A DNA stretch of 64,000 nucleotides from CAWCKS01 sp963763485 (GTDB lineage: Bacteria; Pseudomonadota; Alphaproteobacteria; Rhizobiales; Xanthobacteraceae): contig CAVXOW010000004.1 of assembly GCA_963763485.1 (NCBI GenBank), forward strand, positions 124,001-188,000, read 5' to 3'. A program made the position numbers and the translations under genes. This document shows positions 47,400 to 56,400 of this stretch, in pieces (positions within the stretch are counted from its first letter, which is position 1; the number at the start of each line of letters is the position of its first letter). The notes beneath the pieces were generated by a model. The model was given only the letters and a program-made list of their open reading frames with translations, searched no databases and was not told the DNA's origin.

Positions 47400-47710
47400 T
47401 TGTGCACCGCTGCTTCAATAAACCGATCGAGACGATCACCGAGTCGATCGATCGCAGCCGCCAACCGATCCTCGACTTCATGCATCACCTCGCGATGGAT
47501 GTAATCGCGCGCCACCTGCTCGCGATACGTGGAAAGGGATGTGCCGAGCCTCGTAATCCTGTCCAGCGCATCCTTGGCGCCGCTATTGGCCGCGCTGGCT
47601 TCGGTTTCGGCTCGGCCAATTCGCGTTCCAAAGGTCAGCCAGAACACCGCAAACGAGATCGCGAAACCGCCCGTCGATGCGACGGCGGCAACGGCGGGCC
47701 ATTCGAGCAT
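47396..47710 (-). CDS. phage membrane/coiled-coil protein
   Basis: 104 residues: an N-terminal span (VAAVASTGGFAISFAVFWL) and a helical, coiled-coil-like tail (GAKDALDRITRLGTSLSTYR to RLAAAIDRLGDRLDRFIEAA). This is the layout of an i-spanin or of small phage membrane proteins near lysis genes. AGGAG lies before the ATG at 6-7 nt. It overlaps the 29-residue gene and lies downstream of the holin-like genes. Confidence 0.6.
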   Translation of the reverse strand: MLEWPAVAAVASTGGFAISFAVFWLTFGTRIGRAETEASAANSGAKDALDRITRLGTSLSTYREQVARDYIHREVMHEVEDRLAAAIDRLGDRLDRFIEAAVHK

Positions 47711-47796
47711 AAGCTACTCCTGAAATGCGCTCGTCGCGTTCAGAAAACCGGCACCACCCATCTTGTCGAAGGAGGGCAAGCTTTCCGGGACATGTG

Positions 47797-48201
47797 CTAG
47801 CGCCTCGCAAAGATGTGCTGGGCCGTAAGGATGCCGACGCAACCGAGGATGATCTCCACCTCAAGCCCTTCGTAGGGCCCCGGCGCCTTGGCGATCGCCC
47901 ATCCGAACTTGAAGGTCGAGTTGAGGTAGATAGCGTTGGCGTGAATGATCGGACCCAGTGCGGCCGCGAGCGCCATGTAACGCGTGCCCCACCAGCCCCA
48001 GCGCTGCTGTGTGATGGCCGCCTGCGCCTGCACGATCGGCACCGCGCTCTGGATCGCGGCAATGTCGGTTTCCTTGTCGGCCTGGACCTGCGCGATCCTG
48101 GCATCAGTTTTCTTGTTCAGGACATTGACAACGCCGTTCGCGATTGCAGTAAACGCGCCGGATGAGAGCCAGTTGATGGCTGCGAGAATCGCCGTCCACA
48201 T
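47797..48201 (-). CDS. putative holin-like phage membrane protein
   Basis: 134 residues. An N-terminal hydrophobic region (MWTAILAAINWLSSGAFTAI) leads to a polar helix (NKKTDARIAQVQADKETDIA), then two spans (WWGTRYMALAAALGPIIHAN and VEIILGCVGILTAQHIF). A helix between two membrane parts recalls the 3-TM holins of gene-transfer-agent-like and phage lysis modules. Adjacent to the lysozyme block. Holin activity is inferred from position and topology. Confidence 0.55.
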   Translation of the reverse strand: MWTAILAAINWLSSGAFTAIANGVVNVLNKKTDARIAQVQADKETDIAAIQSAVPIVQAQAAITQQRWGWWGTRYMALAAALGPIIHANAIYLNSTFKFGWAIAKAPGPYEGLEVEIILGCVGILTAQHIFARR

Positions 48202-48204
48202 AGG

Positions 48205-48435
48205 TCAGCTCTTTGCCAGAGTACGGCGTCGCGCCAACTCCGTCAGCACGCCCGAGACTGCGACTGCGACGAGGATCTTGAACGCAGCTCGCCAATCGAG
48301 GCTTGTCAGCGAGGTGAAATCGTAACCGGAGAACGCGGCAATCAACCCGGCGCTGATAAGGCCCACGATGTATTGAACGCGCGCCCAGACAATCGTGGCC
48401 GATCGTTTGCACCAGGCCCAAGCCTTTTCAATCAT
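48205..48435 (-). CDS. small phage membrane protein, possible holin
   Basis: 76 residues: a basic N-terminus (MIEKAWAWCKRSATIVWARV), then VQYIVGLISAGLIAAFSGYD and, after a turn (FTSLTSLDWRAA), FKILVAVAVSGVLTEL. Two membrane segments suit a class II holin. The ATG overlaps the stop of the lysozyme gene (ATGA) and has AGGAG upstream, so the two are translationally coupled. Confidence 0.6.
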   Translation of the reverse strand: MIEKAWAWCKRSATIVWARVQYIVGLISAGLIAAFSGYDFTSLTSLDWRAAFKILVAVAVSGVLTELARRRTLAKS

Positions 48436-49124
48436 TGCTTCCTGCTCCTGAAGATCGAGACAACGGACGAAAAAAAGGCCGCCCAAATGGACGGCCTGGC
48501 GGGAACGAGTTGCGGCTGGGCTTTCGCCGGCGGTGGATGCGGACTCGGCATCGGCCCTGTGAACGAGATCGTCGGGTCCATCAGCATCATAGCCTTGAGC
48601 AAACCGGCGCAACCAAGCTGCTTGTCTATCGCGTCGGGATCGAACACTCCGTCGGAGACGTATTTGCCGCTCACGTACTGATCGGTGCCGGCCCAGACGT
48701 AGGGCGACGGCAAACCACGTTTCGAGTAACCAATGCCGTTGTACTGCTCGAGCAGCGTCAACGCGCCTCCCATGGACCAGTCCTTCCATTTGGCCGCATA
48801 CGGCGCGCAGTTCGTCAGCGCGTCGATTGCCGCGGCCTTGAAGCTCGGGAAGGGCCCCCTGCCCTTCGGAACATGAGTGGATACGCTATCGTACGGATCG
48901 CCTTGAGCGAGGTTCGCAAGAAAATTCTGCGAAGCTTCACGCTCGTGGATTACCGCGATAATCGGCCAGGGGACGCCAGTCGCCGCTTCGATATCCTTGT
49001 AGCGCGATTTCGCTCCTGATGCGGCCAGCCGCGATGCGGCTCTGTCGAATTCAGCGTCGCGAACGATCTTCATGCTGGACCACCGGTCGGCGTTCTTTCC
49101 AATCAACGAACTGAAGTCAGTCAT
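48432..49124 (-). CDS. phage lysozyme (endolysin)
   Basis: 230 residues. The catalytic domain (about 30-175) has VPWPIIAVIHEREASQNFLA, in which the second Glu of HERE is the likely acid catalyst, then GDPYDSVSTHVPKGRGPFPS, SFKAAAIDALTN, LTLLEQYNGIGYSKRGLPSP and YVWAGTDQYVSGKYVSDG. This matches the phage lysozyme family with HVPxGR and the YNGxGY motif. The C-terminal tail is proline-rich and ends in a hydrophobic helix (IWAAFFSSVVSIF) that may anchor the enzyme. No signal peptide, so release needs a holin, in line with the coupled gene downstream. Confidence 0.82.
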   Translation of the reverse strand: MTDFSSLIGKNADRWSSMKIVRDAEFDRAASRLAASGAKSRYKDIEAATGVPWPIIAVIHEREASQNFLANLAQGDPYDSVSTHVPKGRGPFPSFKAAAIDALTNCAPYAAKWKDWSMGGALTLLEQYNGIGYSKRGLPSPYVWAGTDQYVSGKYVSDGVFDPDAIDKQLGCAGLLKAMMLMDPTISFTGPMPSPHPPPAKAQPQLVPARPSIWAAFFSSVVSIFRSRKQ

Positions 49125-50137
49125 CAGATGATCCTGAGAACGAAATTGACGACGATCGTCGGTTGTGTGGTCGGGAGAGCCGTTCCCGAGCCGCCGGAGT
49201 TGACCTGAAAAGTGATACCTGTCGTGGCCGTCAGTGCCGCACCCGCGCCAGGGATGCCGGAGCCGCCCGAACTGTACAGTGCGTTTCCGAATGGCGCAGA
49301 AGATCCGACAGGATTAAAGGTAAATGGCGATGTCAGGTTCACGGTGTGGCCGTGGCCGGGATCGTTGAAGTTGATGATATTGAGATTATAATTCGGGATA
49401 TTTGCCTGCGCGATTGTCTGATTTTGCGCCCCGCCCGTGTTGCCCATAGCGGTTGATGTGAATACCGACGAGAGCCGCGATGCACTTGAGCCTCCCATAT
49501 TGTCGAGCCCGGCAAACACGCGGCCGCGCAAGTCGGGAACGTTAAACGTCGTTGATCCGTCGCCGCTACCGAACGTCGTGCCAACAAGCGAGAACAATGT
49601 CGCATAAGCCGTTCTCGAGATCGCCTGCCCATAGGGCAGCGCAAACGCGCTGTTCGGAGCCGACGAACCGATATAGGGCAGCATCCCGCCGAGTGGGATA
49701 TTATACGGGTTCGACGCGCCGCCCTGCAGGTAGAATACGCCATCGCTGTTGTTGTACGTGCAAACGTATGGCGTGCCCTGGATCAGCGTTCCCGACGGCA
49801 ACTCGAGATTGGGCGCAGAACGCAATGGCTTGGCGCCAGTCGAATCCACGTTGAGCGTCACTGTCGCGCCGTTGCTCGTGTGCGGGGTGAAGGCAATCAT
49901 CTGCCCGTCAAGATGTGCGGGCGTATCGAACACCTGCCAGGACGTAACGGTATAGGCCGTCGAAGTGCCGCCCGTCATGATCGCGCCGGCGACGTCATCG
50001 CGATACTTTGCTGCTGCAGCCATCATGGCGCGCGCGGAATCGTTCACGGATGACGGCGGCTGACCCTCAGCCCAATTGATCGATGCGTCCGCACTCGCGT
50101 TCGACGACGCAATGCGCGACCATTTCCAGAATGTCAT
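49124..50137 (-). CDS. phage tail-collar/fibre protein
   Basis: 337 residues. The N-terminus NWAEGQPPSSVNDSARAMMA is a common fibre start. The middle is a beta-rich, Thr/Gly-rich region; residues about 150-215 carry the tail-collar domain, IPLGGMLPYIGSSAPNSAFA then TTFNVPDLRGRVFAGLDNMG. GGAQNQTIAQANIPNYNLNI and a HGHTVNL-type His motif follow, which often bind metal in fibres. The stop overlaps the lysozyme start (TGATG). Likely a host-recognition or base-plate protein. AAGGGA precedes the ATG. Confidence 0.85.
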   Translation of the reverse strand: MTFWKWSRIASSNASADASINWAEGQPPSSVNDSARAMMAAAAKYRDDVAGAIMTGGTSTAYTVTSWQVFDTPAHLDGQMIAFTPHTSNGATVTLNVDSTGAKPLRSAPNLELPSGTLIQGTPYVCTYNNSDGVFYLQGGASNPYNIPLGGMLPYIGSSAPNSAFALPYGQAISRTAYATLFSLVGTTFGSGDGSTTFNVPDLRGRVFAGLDNMGGSSASRLSSVFTSTAMGNTGGAQNQTIAQANIPNYNLNIINFNDPGHGHTVNLTSPFTFNPVGSSAPFGNALYSSGGSGIPGAGAALTATTGITFQVNSGGSGTALPTTQPTIVVNFVLRII

Positions 50138-50497
50138 GGGACTTCCCTTGAATGAGAGAGCAACGTTGGTTCAGGCTCGAGATCGGCGACAATGCTGAGG
50201 ACTCGCACATCGCGGTGCACGCTCCTCCGCGACGTAGCGATTACGCGGTTCGGCGCAGATACGTCGGCCACAAAAGCGGAAATGCCGCTTTCCCTTGCAG
50301 AACAACCAGAAACTGTTGCGAGCCCAAGCAGGCGATGGTCGCGAAGCTATGGCCGAGATGATCGGCGCCTGTCCTGACGACAGTGACCGGTCGGCCCTCA
50401 TCATCTTGAGGAGATCGGAGCTCTCCGTGGCCCTCTGGCGCCAAAGCCGCCAACATCGCAAGAGCCAGTCAAATTGCGGACTTCTGCTTCCCTATCA
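50138..50497. other. 360-base gap inside the prophage
   Basis: Between the tail-collar gene and the next small gene. Competing frames on both strands have poor composition and no strong ribosome site. It may hold a decayed or very diverged small phage gene, or a promoter for the lysis block. No repeat is visible. Confidence 0.4.
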
Positions 50498-50815
50498 CTA
50501 AACGATCATGACCCACTCGTAGAGCAGCGGTCGTTCGCGGCGGACCCGATCTCTTCGTGATGCCAGCCGCGCCAGGTGTCTTGCGAGTGCGACGGGGTCC
50601 CCTCCCGGACCGATTTCGACCCTGGGCATCACACCACCTTCATTCTTGCGTGGTTGGCCCTGCTCATCGGTCAGCAGGAGTACCGATCCGTCGATAATAT
50701 AGTGCACCAACGCGATCTCGCCGGGATCATCAGGCGATGCCCCGCGCACCTCCATCCAGGTGCAATGCACCTTGGGCGATGACACACCAAATGTCGGTCG
50801 ATTCGTGTCACTCAT
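50498..50815 (-). CDS. prophage hypothetical protein
   Basis: 105 residues from MSDTNRPTFGVSSPKVHCTW. Mixed strands and helices with DDPGEIALVHYIIDGSVLLL in the middle and a basic helix near the end (LASRRDRVRRERPLLYEWV). The ATG overlaps the stop region of the next gene upstream by eight bases. Unknown function; the packing suggests a late phage gene. Confidence 0.65.
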   Translation of the reverse strand: MSDTNRPTFGVSSPKVHCTWMEVRGASPDDPGEIALVHYIIDGSVLLLTDEQGQPRKNEGGVMPRVEIGPGGDPVALARHLARLASRRDRVRRERPLLYEWVMIV

Positions 50816-50999
50816 CGGTCGCCTGCCGCAGAACTTGACGGCAGCTGCAACCAGGCGCATGCGCGGCGATCAGATTGCGCAACACGCCAACCGGTACACC
50901 GGGGGTTTCCTCAGCGAGCCGGGTCGCCTTCGCGTCGAGGAAAGCCTCGGCCTCGGCGCGTAGCGCCAAGATCTTTTCACTGAGGGTTTTGTTGTCCAT
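50808..50999 (-). CDS. small prophage hypothetical protein
   Basis: 63 residues, MDNKTLSEKILALRAEAEAF, with a helical first half and a short Cys pair in HAPGCSCRQVLRQA near the end. AGGAG precedes the ATG at 6 nt. It overlaps both neighbours (23 bases with the 199-residue gene), typical of compact phage operons. Confidence 0.6.
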   Translation of the reverse strand: MDNKTLSEKILALRAEAEAFLDAKATRLAEETPGVPVGVLRNLIAAHAPGCSCRQVLRQATDE

Positions 51000-51576
51000 C
51001 GGGGGCTCCTGCTGCCGTTTGCTCGGATCGCACTGTTGCTTGTAGAGCGGCCAAAGCGCGCTTTGCGTTCGCCACATCATTTTGAGCTCGACGCAGCACT
51101 TTCTCACGCTGCGCATCATGCTCGGCCACGTATTTCTTCAGTATTTGCGGTAACTGCGCGAACTGCTCTTTCAGGCCCTTCGGCCATGAGCGCGGAGGCG
51201 CGACGTCGCCAACGCGCTCCATTGCCGCCGCGACCATCCAGGTCGCCACTGGGTTCGAAAGTCCCCGCGAGGAATGGGACTCGGAGATGGATGCCACAAT
51301 CTCGGCCAGCGACCTCGCCCCAACCGAGGCATGATCCAGGACGAATTGTGCAACCGATGCTGGTTGCGCGGGGAGATGACGAATACCGTTTCGATCGCAC
51401 CAGGTTTTGAAGATGGCCCGCGCCTTAGCAGCTGTCGCACTCTCCTCTATTGGAGGTTGAACAACCAGACGCTGTGCGATGGCGGCTCTCAATCCTGCTT
51501 CCTGTCGTTCCCAATGCGCCAACTGGGCATCGAGCTTCGCGCGCTCAAGCGCTCCTAGAACGGGATTGGAGTTCAA
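50977..51576 (-). CDS. prophage protein with SAM-like/integrase-N-terminal-like region
   Basis: 199 residues. Residues about 50-115 read ARAIFKTWCDRNGIRHLPAQ then PASVAQFVLDHASVGARSLA, similar to the core-binding (SAM-like) domain at the N-terminus of tyrosine recombinases (shared WCxxNGxxxLPAxPxxVxxF pattern). There is no catalytic domain after it; instead a coiled helix follows (QREKVLRRAQNDVANAKRAL). So it is not an integrase but may bind DNA or be a relic of one. The stop/start overlap (ATGA) with the next gene upstream places it in a phage operon. Confidence 0.6.
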   Translation of the reverse strand: MNSNPVLGALERAKLDAQLAHWERQEAGLRAAIAQRLVVQPPIEESATAAKARAIFKTWCDRNGIRHLPAQPASVAQFVLDHASVGARSLAEIVASISESHSSRGLSNPVATWMVAAAMERVGDVAPPRSWPKGLKEQFAQLPQILKKYVAEHDAQREKVLRRAQNDVANAKRALAALQATVRSEQTAAGAPDGQQNPQ

Positions 51577-51827
51577 CGACCGGCCCGTCGCAGCGAGTCA
51601 TGAATTTCGCCCAATCTTAGTTGTAAAGTCAGAAGCTCTGTGCGCTGCCGCAGGTTTATCGGCTCGTCGCGAGCGAGTTCAAGGTCGGTTTTGTGAGGAA
51701 CGGCAGTGCGCTGTTCCAGACCGGTAAGGCCGAAAGCTTGCGCAATGCGATTGGCCATAGTCAGCTCGCCTGCTGCCAATTCGGCAAGCGATTCGTGACG
51801 GGAAAGACAATCTGGTAGGACACTCAT
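51573..51827 (-). CDS. small prophage hypothetical protein
   Basis: 84 residues, MSVLPDCLSRHESLAELAAG, mostly helical and charged, ending LTLQLRLGEIHDSLRRAGR. GAGG lies before the ATG. The stop overlaps the next start by four bases. The 209 bases upstream (51828-52036) hold no clear gene. Confidence 0.6.
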   Translation of the reverse strand: MSVLPDCLSRHESLAELAAGELTMANRIAQAFGLTGLEQRTAVPHKTDLELARDEPINLRQRTELLTLQLRLGEIHDSLRRAGR

Positions 51828-52036
51828 GCCTCGTCCTCAGTCAGACAGTGGGCCCACCCATCCACGGTGCAAGCGCAGATTGTTCTCACGCGAGCGAAGA
51901 TCATCAACGGTATCGCAACCTGACAGATTTGTGTCTCTGCAACGTCTCGAGCATGCCGCTGATATTGGCGCCTTGGTATGAGCCCCGCGATCATCTCGGG
52001 TCCTGGCAGCGCCGTGTTGTCGCGCTGGCAAACCCC

Positions 52037-53304
52037 TTAGGTTCGCACTCTGCGTTGCGCAGCCAAGACATCGGCCGCATTTTTTACAGACGGATTGTTC
52101 GCAAATCTGGTGTTAAGCGAACGGATATCGGTCTCATTCAGCGCGGCACGCGTATCGACGGCAACGCCGGGCCGCTGCACCGCCGGAACCACCTTCTTGG
52201 CGATTTCGTTGCGCGCCTGTTGCAACAGCCGATACGAAGCTGCATCGAACATCATTTTCTGGAACGCCGCGTTGCGCATGACCGGCTCGGTCGCGCAGAG
52301 CTGCAGAAATTGCTCGCGCGGCACGCCGAGCTCGGTCGCATAGGTAATGATTTCGTTCGCGACCTTTTGCACGACCTCAGGCTTTTCGCCCTTTACCATC
52401 GTGTCAAAACGCGCGTCTTCCGCCTTTGCGTATTCGGTGAATTCTTGGCGTTGCGTCGCGTCTCGCTGCTGCTGCTGGAGTAGCTGTACGGTCTGAACCG
52501 CGGAAAGCCGGTCGGCCAACGCACGCGCCTGGCCATATCGTGCCGGATCTCGTTGAGACAGCCGGGCCAGTGCAGACTTAAATTGCTGCGCGGTATGGCT
52601 CGTTAGCTCGGGGAACTGTGCAAAGACAACCTCCCGCAGCATCCCACCGACCACGCCAAGCGCCCGATCGTAATTCTGGCGGGCCGCATCCGCCTTGCCG
52701 ACCTGTTCCTCGATTGCCTGCCTGACTTGCGGGTGCTTGAGCGCCTCCTGTACGATTGGATCGAGCTGCCCATCCTCCTGCACATTACCGGAGACGCCTT
52801 CTTCGCTTGGCTCTGGCTGTGGGACATTCGGCGCATCTGGATTTCGAGTTCCTCGCCTGCCGATACGTTGGCGAGGTCGGCCTGCTCCAACTTGTCGACC
52901 TCTGATCTGATGTGCCGAGCGTTTGTAAGGTCGATTGCTTCCGCATCGATGGCACGAGCGTCAATCAGGTCCTCGGCTGCGCGACGGAGCGTTATCGCTT
53001 CTCGCTCGTCAGCCTCGTTCCCCTCGCCGGTCAAGTATTGTCGGGAAACGATCTTGCTTGATGGCCGTCGCGACGTCGCAAGGTCATCCGCAGCCTCAGT
53101 CAGGCCTGCGTAATCGCTCCCGAAGGATTTGTCGCCTGCTGCTGCTGAGGCATCAGGCATTTCTTGATAGCCAGCGTCCCGCAGCTCGCGAGTGCGACCG
53201 AACGCCGGCTCCGACGAAAATTCTCTCAACCCCGGTTGATCGATCGAGGGCCGTTCGGTAGCGACAGTGGATTTAGCCACCGGCCGTTCGAATATGTCAG
53301 ACAT
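52037..53304 (-). CDS. prophage structural/assembly protein (frameshift)
   Basis: About 422 residues from the ATG at 53304 (MSDIFERPVAKSTVATERPS; GGAGACG upstream). One missing base near 52838 splits it; corrected, DAPNVPQPEPSEEG joins GNVQEDGQLDPIVQEALKHP. The first half is acidic and disordered (ADEREAITLRRAAEDLIDAR), the second half long helices (ALARLSQRDPARYGQARALA). The acidic-then-helical layout recalls scaffolding or internal virion proteins of podophages, but I do not recognise a family. Confidence 0.6.
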
Positions 53305-53628
53305 ATGGAGCGTCTCCAGAGGACTTCGAACTTCTACCATCTGACAAATTTTCGTCGGATGGCGCGCAGTCATTGCGATGTTACGGCGTAAGACGAACTT
53401 GAGGTGGCCGCGTGCCATACCGAGGCGACGCAACACACAGTCCTCCAGCCGCAAGATTTTCCCGCGATCGTCATTTGCCGATTGGCGGCAAGTTCAGCGG
53501 GCAGCCCGCCGCTTTATGGCCCAGAGGTCGTACGCCGACCCCATAGGGCGAACCAGTGGCGTTCATGGTCCGCGTTGTTGAATAGTGAACACGGACGTTT
53601 CAGCTTGGGCGCTCCCGCGCCCAGCGGT
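53305..53628. other. 324-base gap inside the prophage
   Basis: Between two prophage genes on the minus strand. It holds only short frames of atypical composition. The 5' part precedes the 422-residue gene and may include its leader. No inverted repeat or terminator was noticed. Confidence 0.4.
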
Positions 53629-54561
53629 CTAAGCACCCGGAAAAAGCAACTGCGCCAAGTTGGACAGGCTACTCAAGCCAGAAGTGGCGGCGGAGCTGAT
53701 GCCGGGGATACTCTTGGCGAGTTCACCGATCCCGCCAGCGATTTTCGAAAACTGCTCCGCGCCGCTCATCTGGTTCTCGGTCTGGCCGACCGTCGTGCCC
53801 GTCGTTTGACGTCCCAACCCGGCAATCGGCACGCCGATGTTTGCCAGCAAGCCAAGCGTCTGTAGCGGGATGCCGCGCCGTTGTGCCTCCGCAGCGAGGA
53901 TCGCGTTGGCGCCGGCGTTCTCCGCTGACAGCGCGGTCGGCACCATGCCGACACCCTGCGCCTGGTTCTGCAAGGTCTGTTGCCTGAGGCCACCAAGCAA
54001 CCCCGACGTCGTGTTGCCTGCGCCATAGAGAGAGCCGGCGGCATTGACGGCGCGACCGACATCCGTGTTGTACTGGTTGGCAATCACGGGCGCCTGGCCC
54101 TGTGCGATCCCGCGCGCAAGGGCCTGTTGATTGAGACCCGACATATCACGGCCGGCGCCGGCAAACATGCTGTTGACGTTCGTCGTCACATCGTTCGAGA
54201 TCGTGTCGAGATAGGGCTTTAAGCCGCTGTTCGCGCCAACCATCGAACCGTTGGCATACGGGGTGAGCGCCGCTTTGTAGGCATCGTAGTTCGATTGGAT
54301 TGCGGGCGCCTGGTCCATCGCCCCGCCGCCGCCCAACAAGCTCCTCACTGTGTCGGAAATCATGGGGCCGAACTGGCCATAATTGCCAGCATTCGCCTTG
54401 GCCGTGTTGAGAGCATCGCTCTCCGCATTGGTCAGACCGGTGTTCGCCAGCCCACCGTTGAGTTGCCCAATGATTCCTTCCAGCAAAGGCTGCGTTGGGA
54501 TCCAGGGCGCGGTGGTCGAATTCTGCGTTTGCGTGGAATTGCTGGTGCTTTTGCCGCCCAT
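53629..54561 (-). CDS. phage virion protein, Gly/Ala-rich (putative DNA-ejection/tail protein)
   Basis: 310 residues, rich in Gly, Ala, Asn and Gln. NSTQTQNSTTAPWIPTQPLL starts it; the middle has ISNDVTTNVNSMFAGAGRDM and SGLNQQALARGIAQGQAPVI, and the end ISSAATSGLSSLSNLAQLLF. Such low-complexity helical proteins with N-terminal QPLL are seen in podophages as ejection-type virion proteins near the tail genes. AAGGA precedes the ATG, which follows the upstream stop immediately. Confidence 0.6.
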   Translation of the reverse strand: MGGKSTSNSTQTQNSTTAPWIPTQPLLEGIIGQLNGGLANTGLTNAESDALNTAKANAGNYGQFGPMISDTVRSLLGGGGAMDQAPAIQSNYDAYKAALTPYANGSMVGANSGLKPYLDTISNDVTTNVNSMFAGAGRDMSGLNQQALARGIAQGQAPVIANQYNTDVGRAVNAAGSLYGAGNTTSGLLGGLRQQTLQNQAQGVGMVPTALSAENAGANAILAAEAQRRGIPLQTLGLLANIGVPIAGLGRQTTGTTVGQTENQMSGAEQFSKIAGGIGELAKSIPGISSAATSGLSSLSNLAQLLFPGA

Positions 54562-54978
54562 CTAGAGTTTCCTTTCAAGAACAACATTCGTGACGTGATA
54601 CTGGTTGAGCATGCGCTGCCAACCCTTGCGCCCGAAGATGCGCACGCGGTTGCAGCCCTCTGCTTTCGCGTAAACTTCAATTTTTTCGAGAAGCGCCAGC
54701 CAGCGTCTCATGTCCGTACCGCCGCAGGCCGTCAGTACACAGACCTTGCTTGCGTTGGTTTCAGTCAACACGGTTGTTGCGGCGGCCTCGATTTGTCCGG
54801 ACCAGGCCAGCCACAACAGACCACGACCGGTCAGCACGTCGTATTCGATCTCTTCGAAACGGCCGAGCTCAGTGCGAAAAACCGCCGCCTTCAGCAGCAC
54901 AACGACGTGAGGCCAGACATCGTAGGCCATGCGGGGATCGACGCACACCAACTGCGGCGCTGATTGCACCGAGGCCAT
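54562..54978 (-). CDS. phage GNAT-like internal virion protein
   Basis: 138 residues. The strands EIEYDVLTGRGLLWLAWSGQ and ASKVCVLTACGGTDMRRWLA then a helix LALLEKIEVYAKAEGCNRVR and RIFGRKGWQRMLNQYHVTNV follow the GNAT fold as found in phage internal virion proteins of the T7 gp13 kind. The acetyl-CoA loop is not obvious, so enzymatic activity is doubtful. ATG at 54978 has GGAG at 7 nt. The stop abuts the next gene. Confidence 0.7.
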   Translation of the reverse strand: MASVQSAPQLVCVDPRMAYDVWPHVVVLLKAAVFRTELGRFEEIEYDVLTGRGLLWLAWSGQIEAAATTVLTETNASKVCVLTACGGTDMRRWLALLEKIEVYAKAEGCNRVRIFGRKGWQRMLNQYHVTNVVLERKL

Positions 54979-55057
54979 GGACACACTCCGCGCGCCAGCG
55001 CAGCGCAGCCGGCTTTCAACACTCGCCGCCGCTACCTGACCTGACCTCGTATTCCGC

Positions 55058-55252
55058 TCACTTAGCGAAGGGCCCCGCGCGGAATCCGGTCGTCATCGGA
55101 GACTTCCGCGGGCTCCCCGTCGGATTCGGCGCCGCAACAAACAACTGCGGCATCCCAACTGTCGACGCTGCGTTGTTGATCGAGAGCGAGTCCCGGCCAA
55201 GTCTGCTGAGTGTCCGCGAAGTCAGGCCTCGCGGATTTTCTGCTTCTGGCAT
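55058..55252 (-). CDS. small prophage hypothetical protein
   Basis: 64 residues, MPEAENPRGLTSRTLSRLGR, Ser/Pro/Gly-rich, ending in a basic AGPFAK. GGAG lies 6 nt before the ATG. Low complexity, no domain. Its tight place among phage genes supports coding. Confidence 0.5.
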   Translation of the reverse strand: MPEAENPRGLTSRTLSRLGRDSLSINNAASTVGMPQLFVAAPNPTGSPRKSPMTTGFRAGPFAK

Positions 55253-55344
55253 TGAATGCTCCGCTAGCTGTCCACGGTTATGTTAACTTCAACCAAATCA
55301 CACCAGACATAGAGGGCTATGATCAGCGCACTGCCCAGCACGGA

Positions 55345-55689
55345 TCAGCCGCTCAGAGGAGCGAAGCGACGCGCCCTGATGTTGCGAAGCTGCCAGAAGA
55401 AAACGATTGGACAAATCCAGCTTGCCGGAAACAAGATCGACACGGCCAGAACGATCCAGCTTAGAGTATCAAACCAGTCGGGCCCCGGATCCCAAAATAT
55501 CAAAATGAAAGAGAGTGGAAAAATGACCAGACCGGGTGCGCTGGCAGACAGATACCAGGTTACGCTGTATCGCCCCATCCTGAAGCAGCTAAGTGCCAAA
55601 AGGATCAGAACCGAGACAAGGGGAAGCCAAAGAAACCGGAAGCCCGCACTCGGCCCCAGCGGCGTAGTAAATATTAGATTCCAGCCCAT
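55345..55689 (-). CDS. prophage polytopic membrane protein
   Basis: 114 residues from MGWNLIFTTPLGPSAGFRFL. Three to four spans: FLWLPLVSVLILLALSCFRM, WYLSASAPGLVIFPLSFILI, FDTLSWIVLAVSILFPASWI and CPIVFFWQL, with a basic tail. GAGG lies just before the ATG. Small polytopic membrane proteins in prophages are often superinfection-exclusion or lysis factors; neither can be decided here. Confidence 0.65.
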   Translation of the reverse strand: MGWNLIFTTPLGPSAGFRFLWLPLVSVLILLALSCFRMGRYSVTWYLSASAPGLVIFPLSFILIFWDPGPDWFDTLSWIVLAVSILFPASWICPIVFFWQLRNIRARRFAPLSG

Positions 55690-55874
55690 GCATCCTCGAC
55701 AAGGTCGAGAGGCAAACTGGCAACGGATCCCACACGGCGAGCCTGCCACTATTCGCATAACACAGCGTTGCCGGTCAGATTACTCCACCTGATCCCGTAC
55801 TCCGCTCACATAGCGAAGGTCGCTGAGCGGAGGTCCGCCAAACCCGACGAACCGTGGAAGAATAATCGCCAAAT

Positions 55875-56387
55875 TCAGGCGCTGGTACTTCCCAAAGGCG
55901 AAGCACCATTGTCCGGAAGACCAAAATTTGCTGGATTCCCGTTGAAGCGCTGGTCGATCCGCGGGGCTTGTCTGGTAACAATCAACTTGCCCGTCGTGAG
56001 CGCGTCCAGAACAAGAGCCTGAATCTGATCCCGTGACAATTCGTTCTGTCTGACATAGGCCGCGATGTTTCGGCCAACCTGGTTGTTGTACAAATCCTTG
56101 TACGTGTCCCAAGCCTCGGTCTTTGCGGTATTTTCCAGAAACTCGCGCCCGAAACCAAGTAGGTATGCTTCGAGCGGCGAATGATCGTGGGCGAGATAGG
56201 CGCTGCTCAAGGTGTGTGCGATTGCATTCGTCGCCGCGCCACCGAACCTAAACGGCTCGCCCTCGGCATCGGTGGCATCGGTCGTTACGCCGCGCAAACC
56301 GTTAACGTTGGCTAGTCCATTGCTCGCGTCAGCAAGATTGTCGAGGCCGTAGTACTTCTTGATGAAATCGAATCGATCGTCAGCCAT
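55875..56387 (-). CDS. prophage protein with DUF6973-like H/N pattern
   Basis: 170 residues. GGAATNAIAHTLSSAYLAHD, followed by an acidic gap and DTYKDLYNNQVGRNIAAYV, echoes the conserved pattern DAxRHAxW...MDLxNNxxGRxIG found in DUF6973-type domains near polymorphic toxins and phages. The His and the NNxxGR cluster suggest a hydrolase-like site, but one expected Asp/Arg is replaced. The C-terminal ends are disordered. GGAG precedes the ATG at 6 nt. Virion-associated or host-directed role unknown. Confidence 0.6.
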   Translation of the reverse strand: MADDRFDFIKKYYGLDNLADASNGLANVNGLRGVTTDATDAEGEPFRFGGAATNAIAHTLSSAYLAHDHSPLEAYLLGFGREFLENTAKTEAWDTYKDLYNNQVGRNIAAYVRQNELSRDQIQALVLDALTTGKLIVTRQAPRIDQRFNGNPANFGLPDNGASPLGSTSA

Positions 56388-56400
56388 GCGATGCTCCGAT

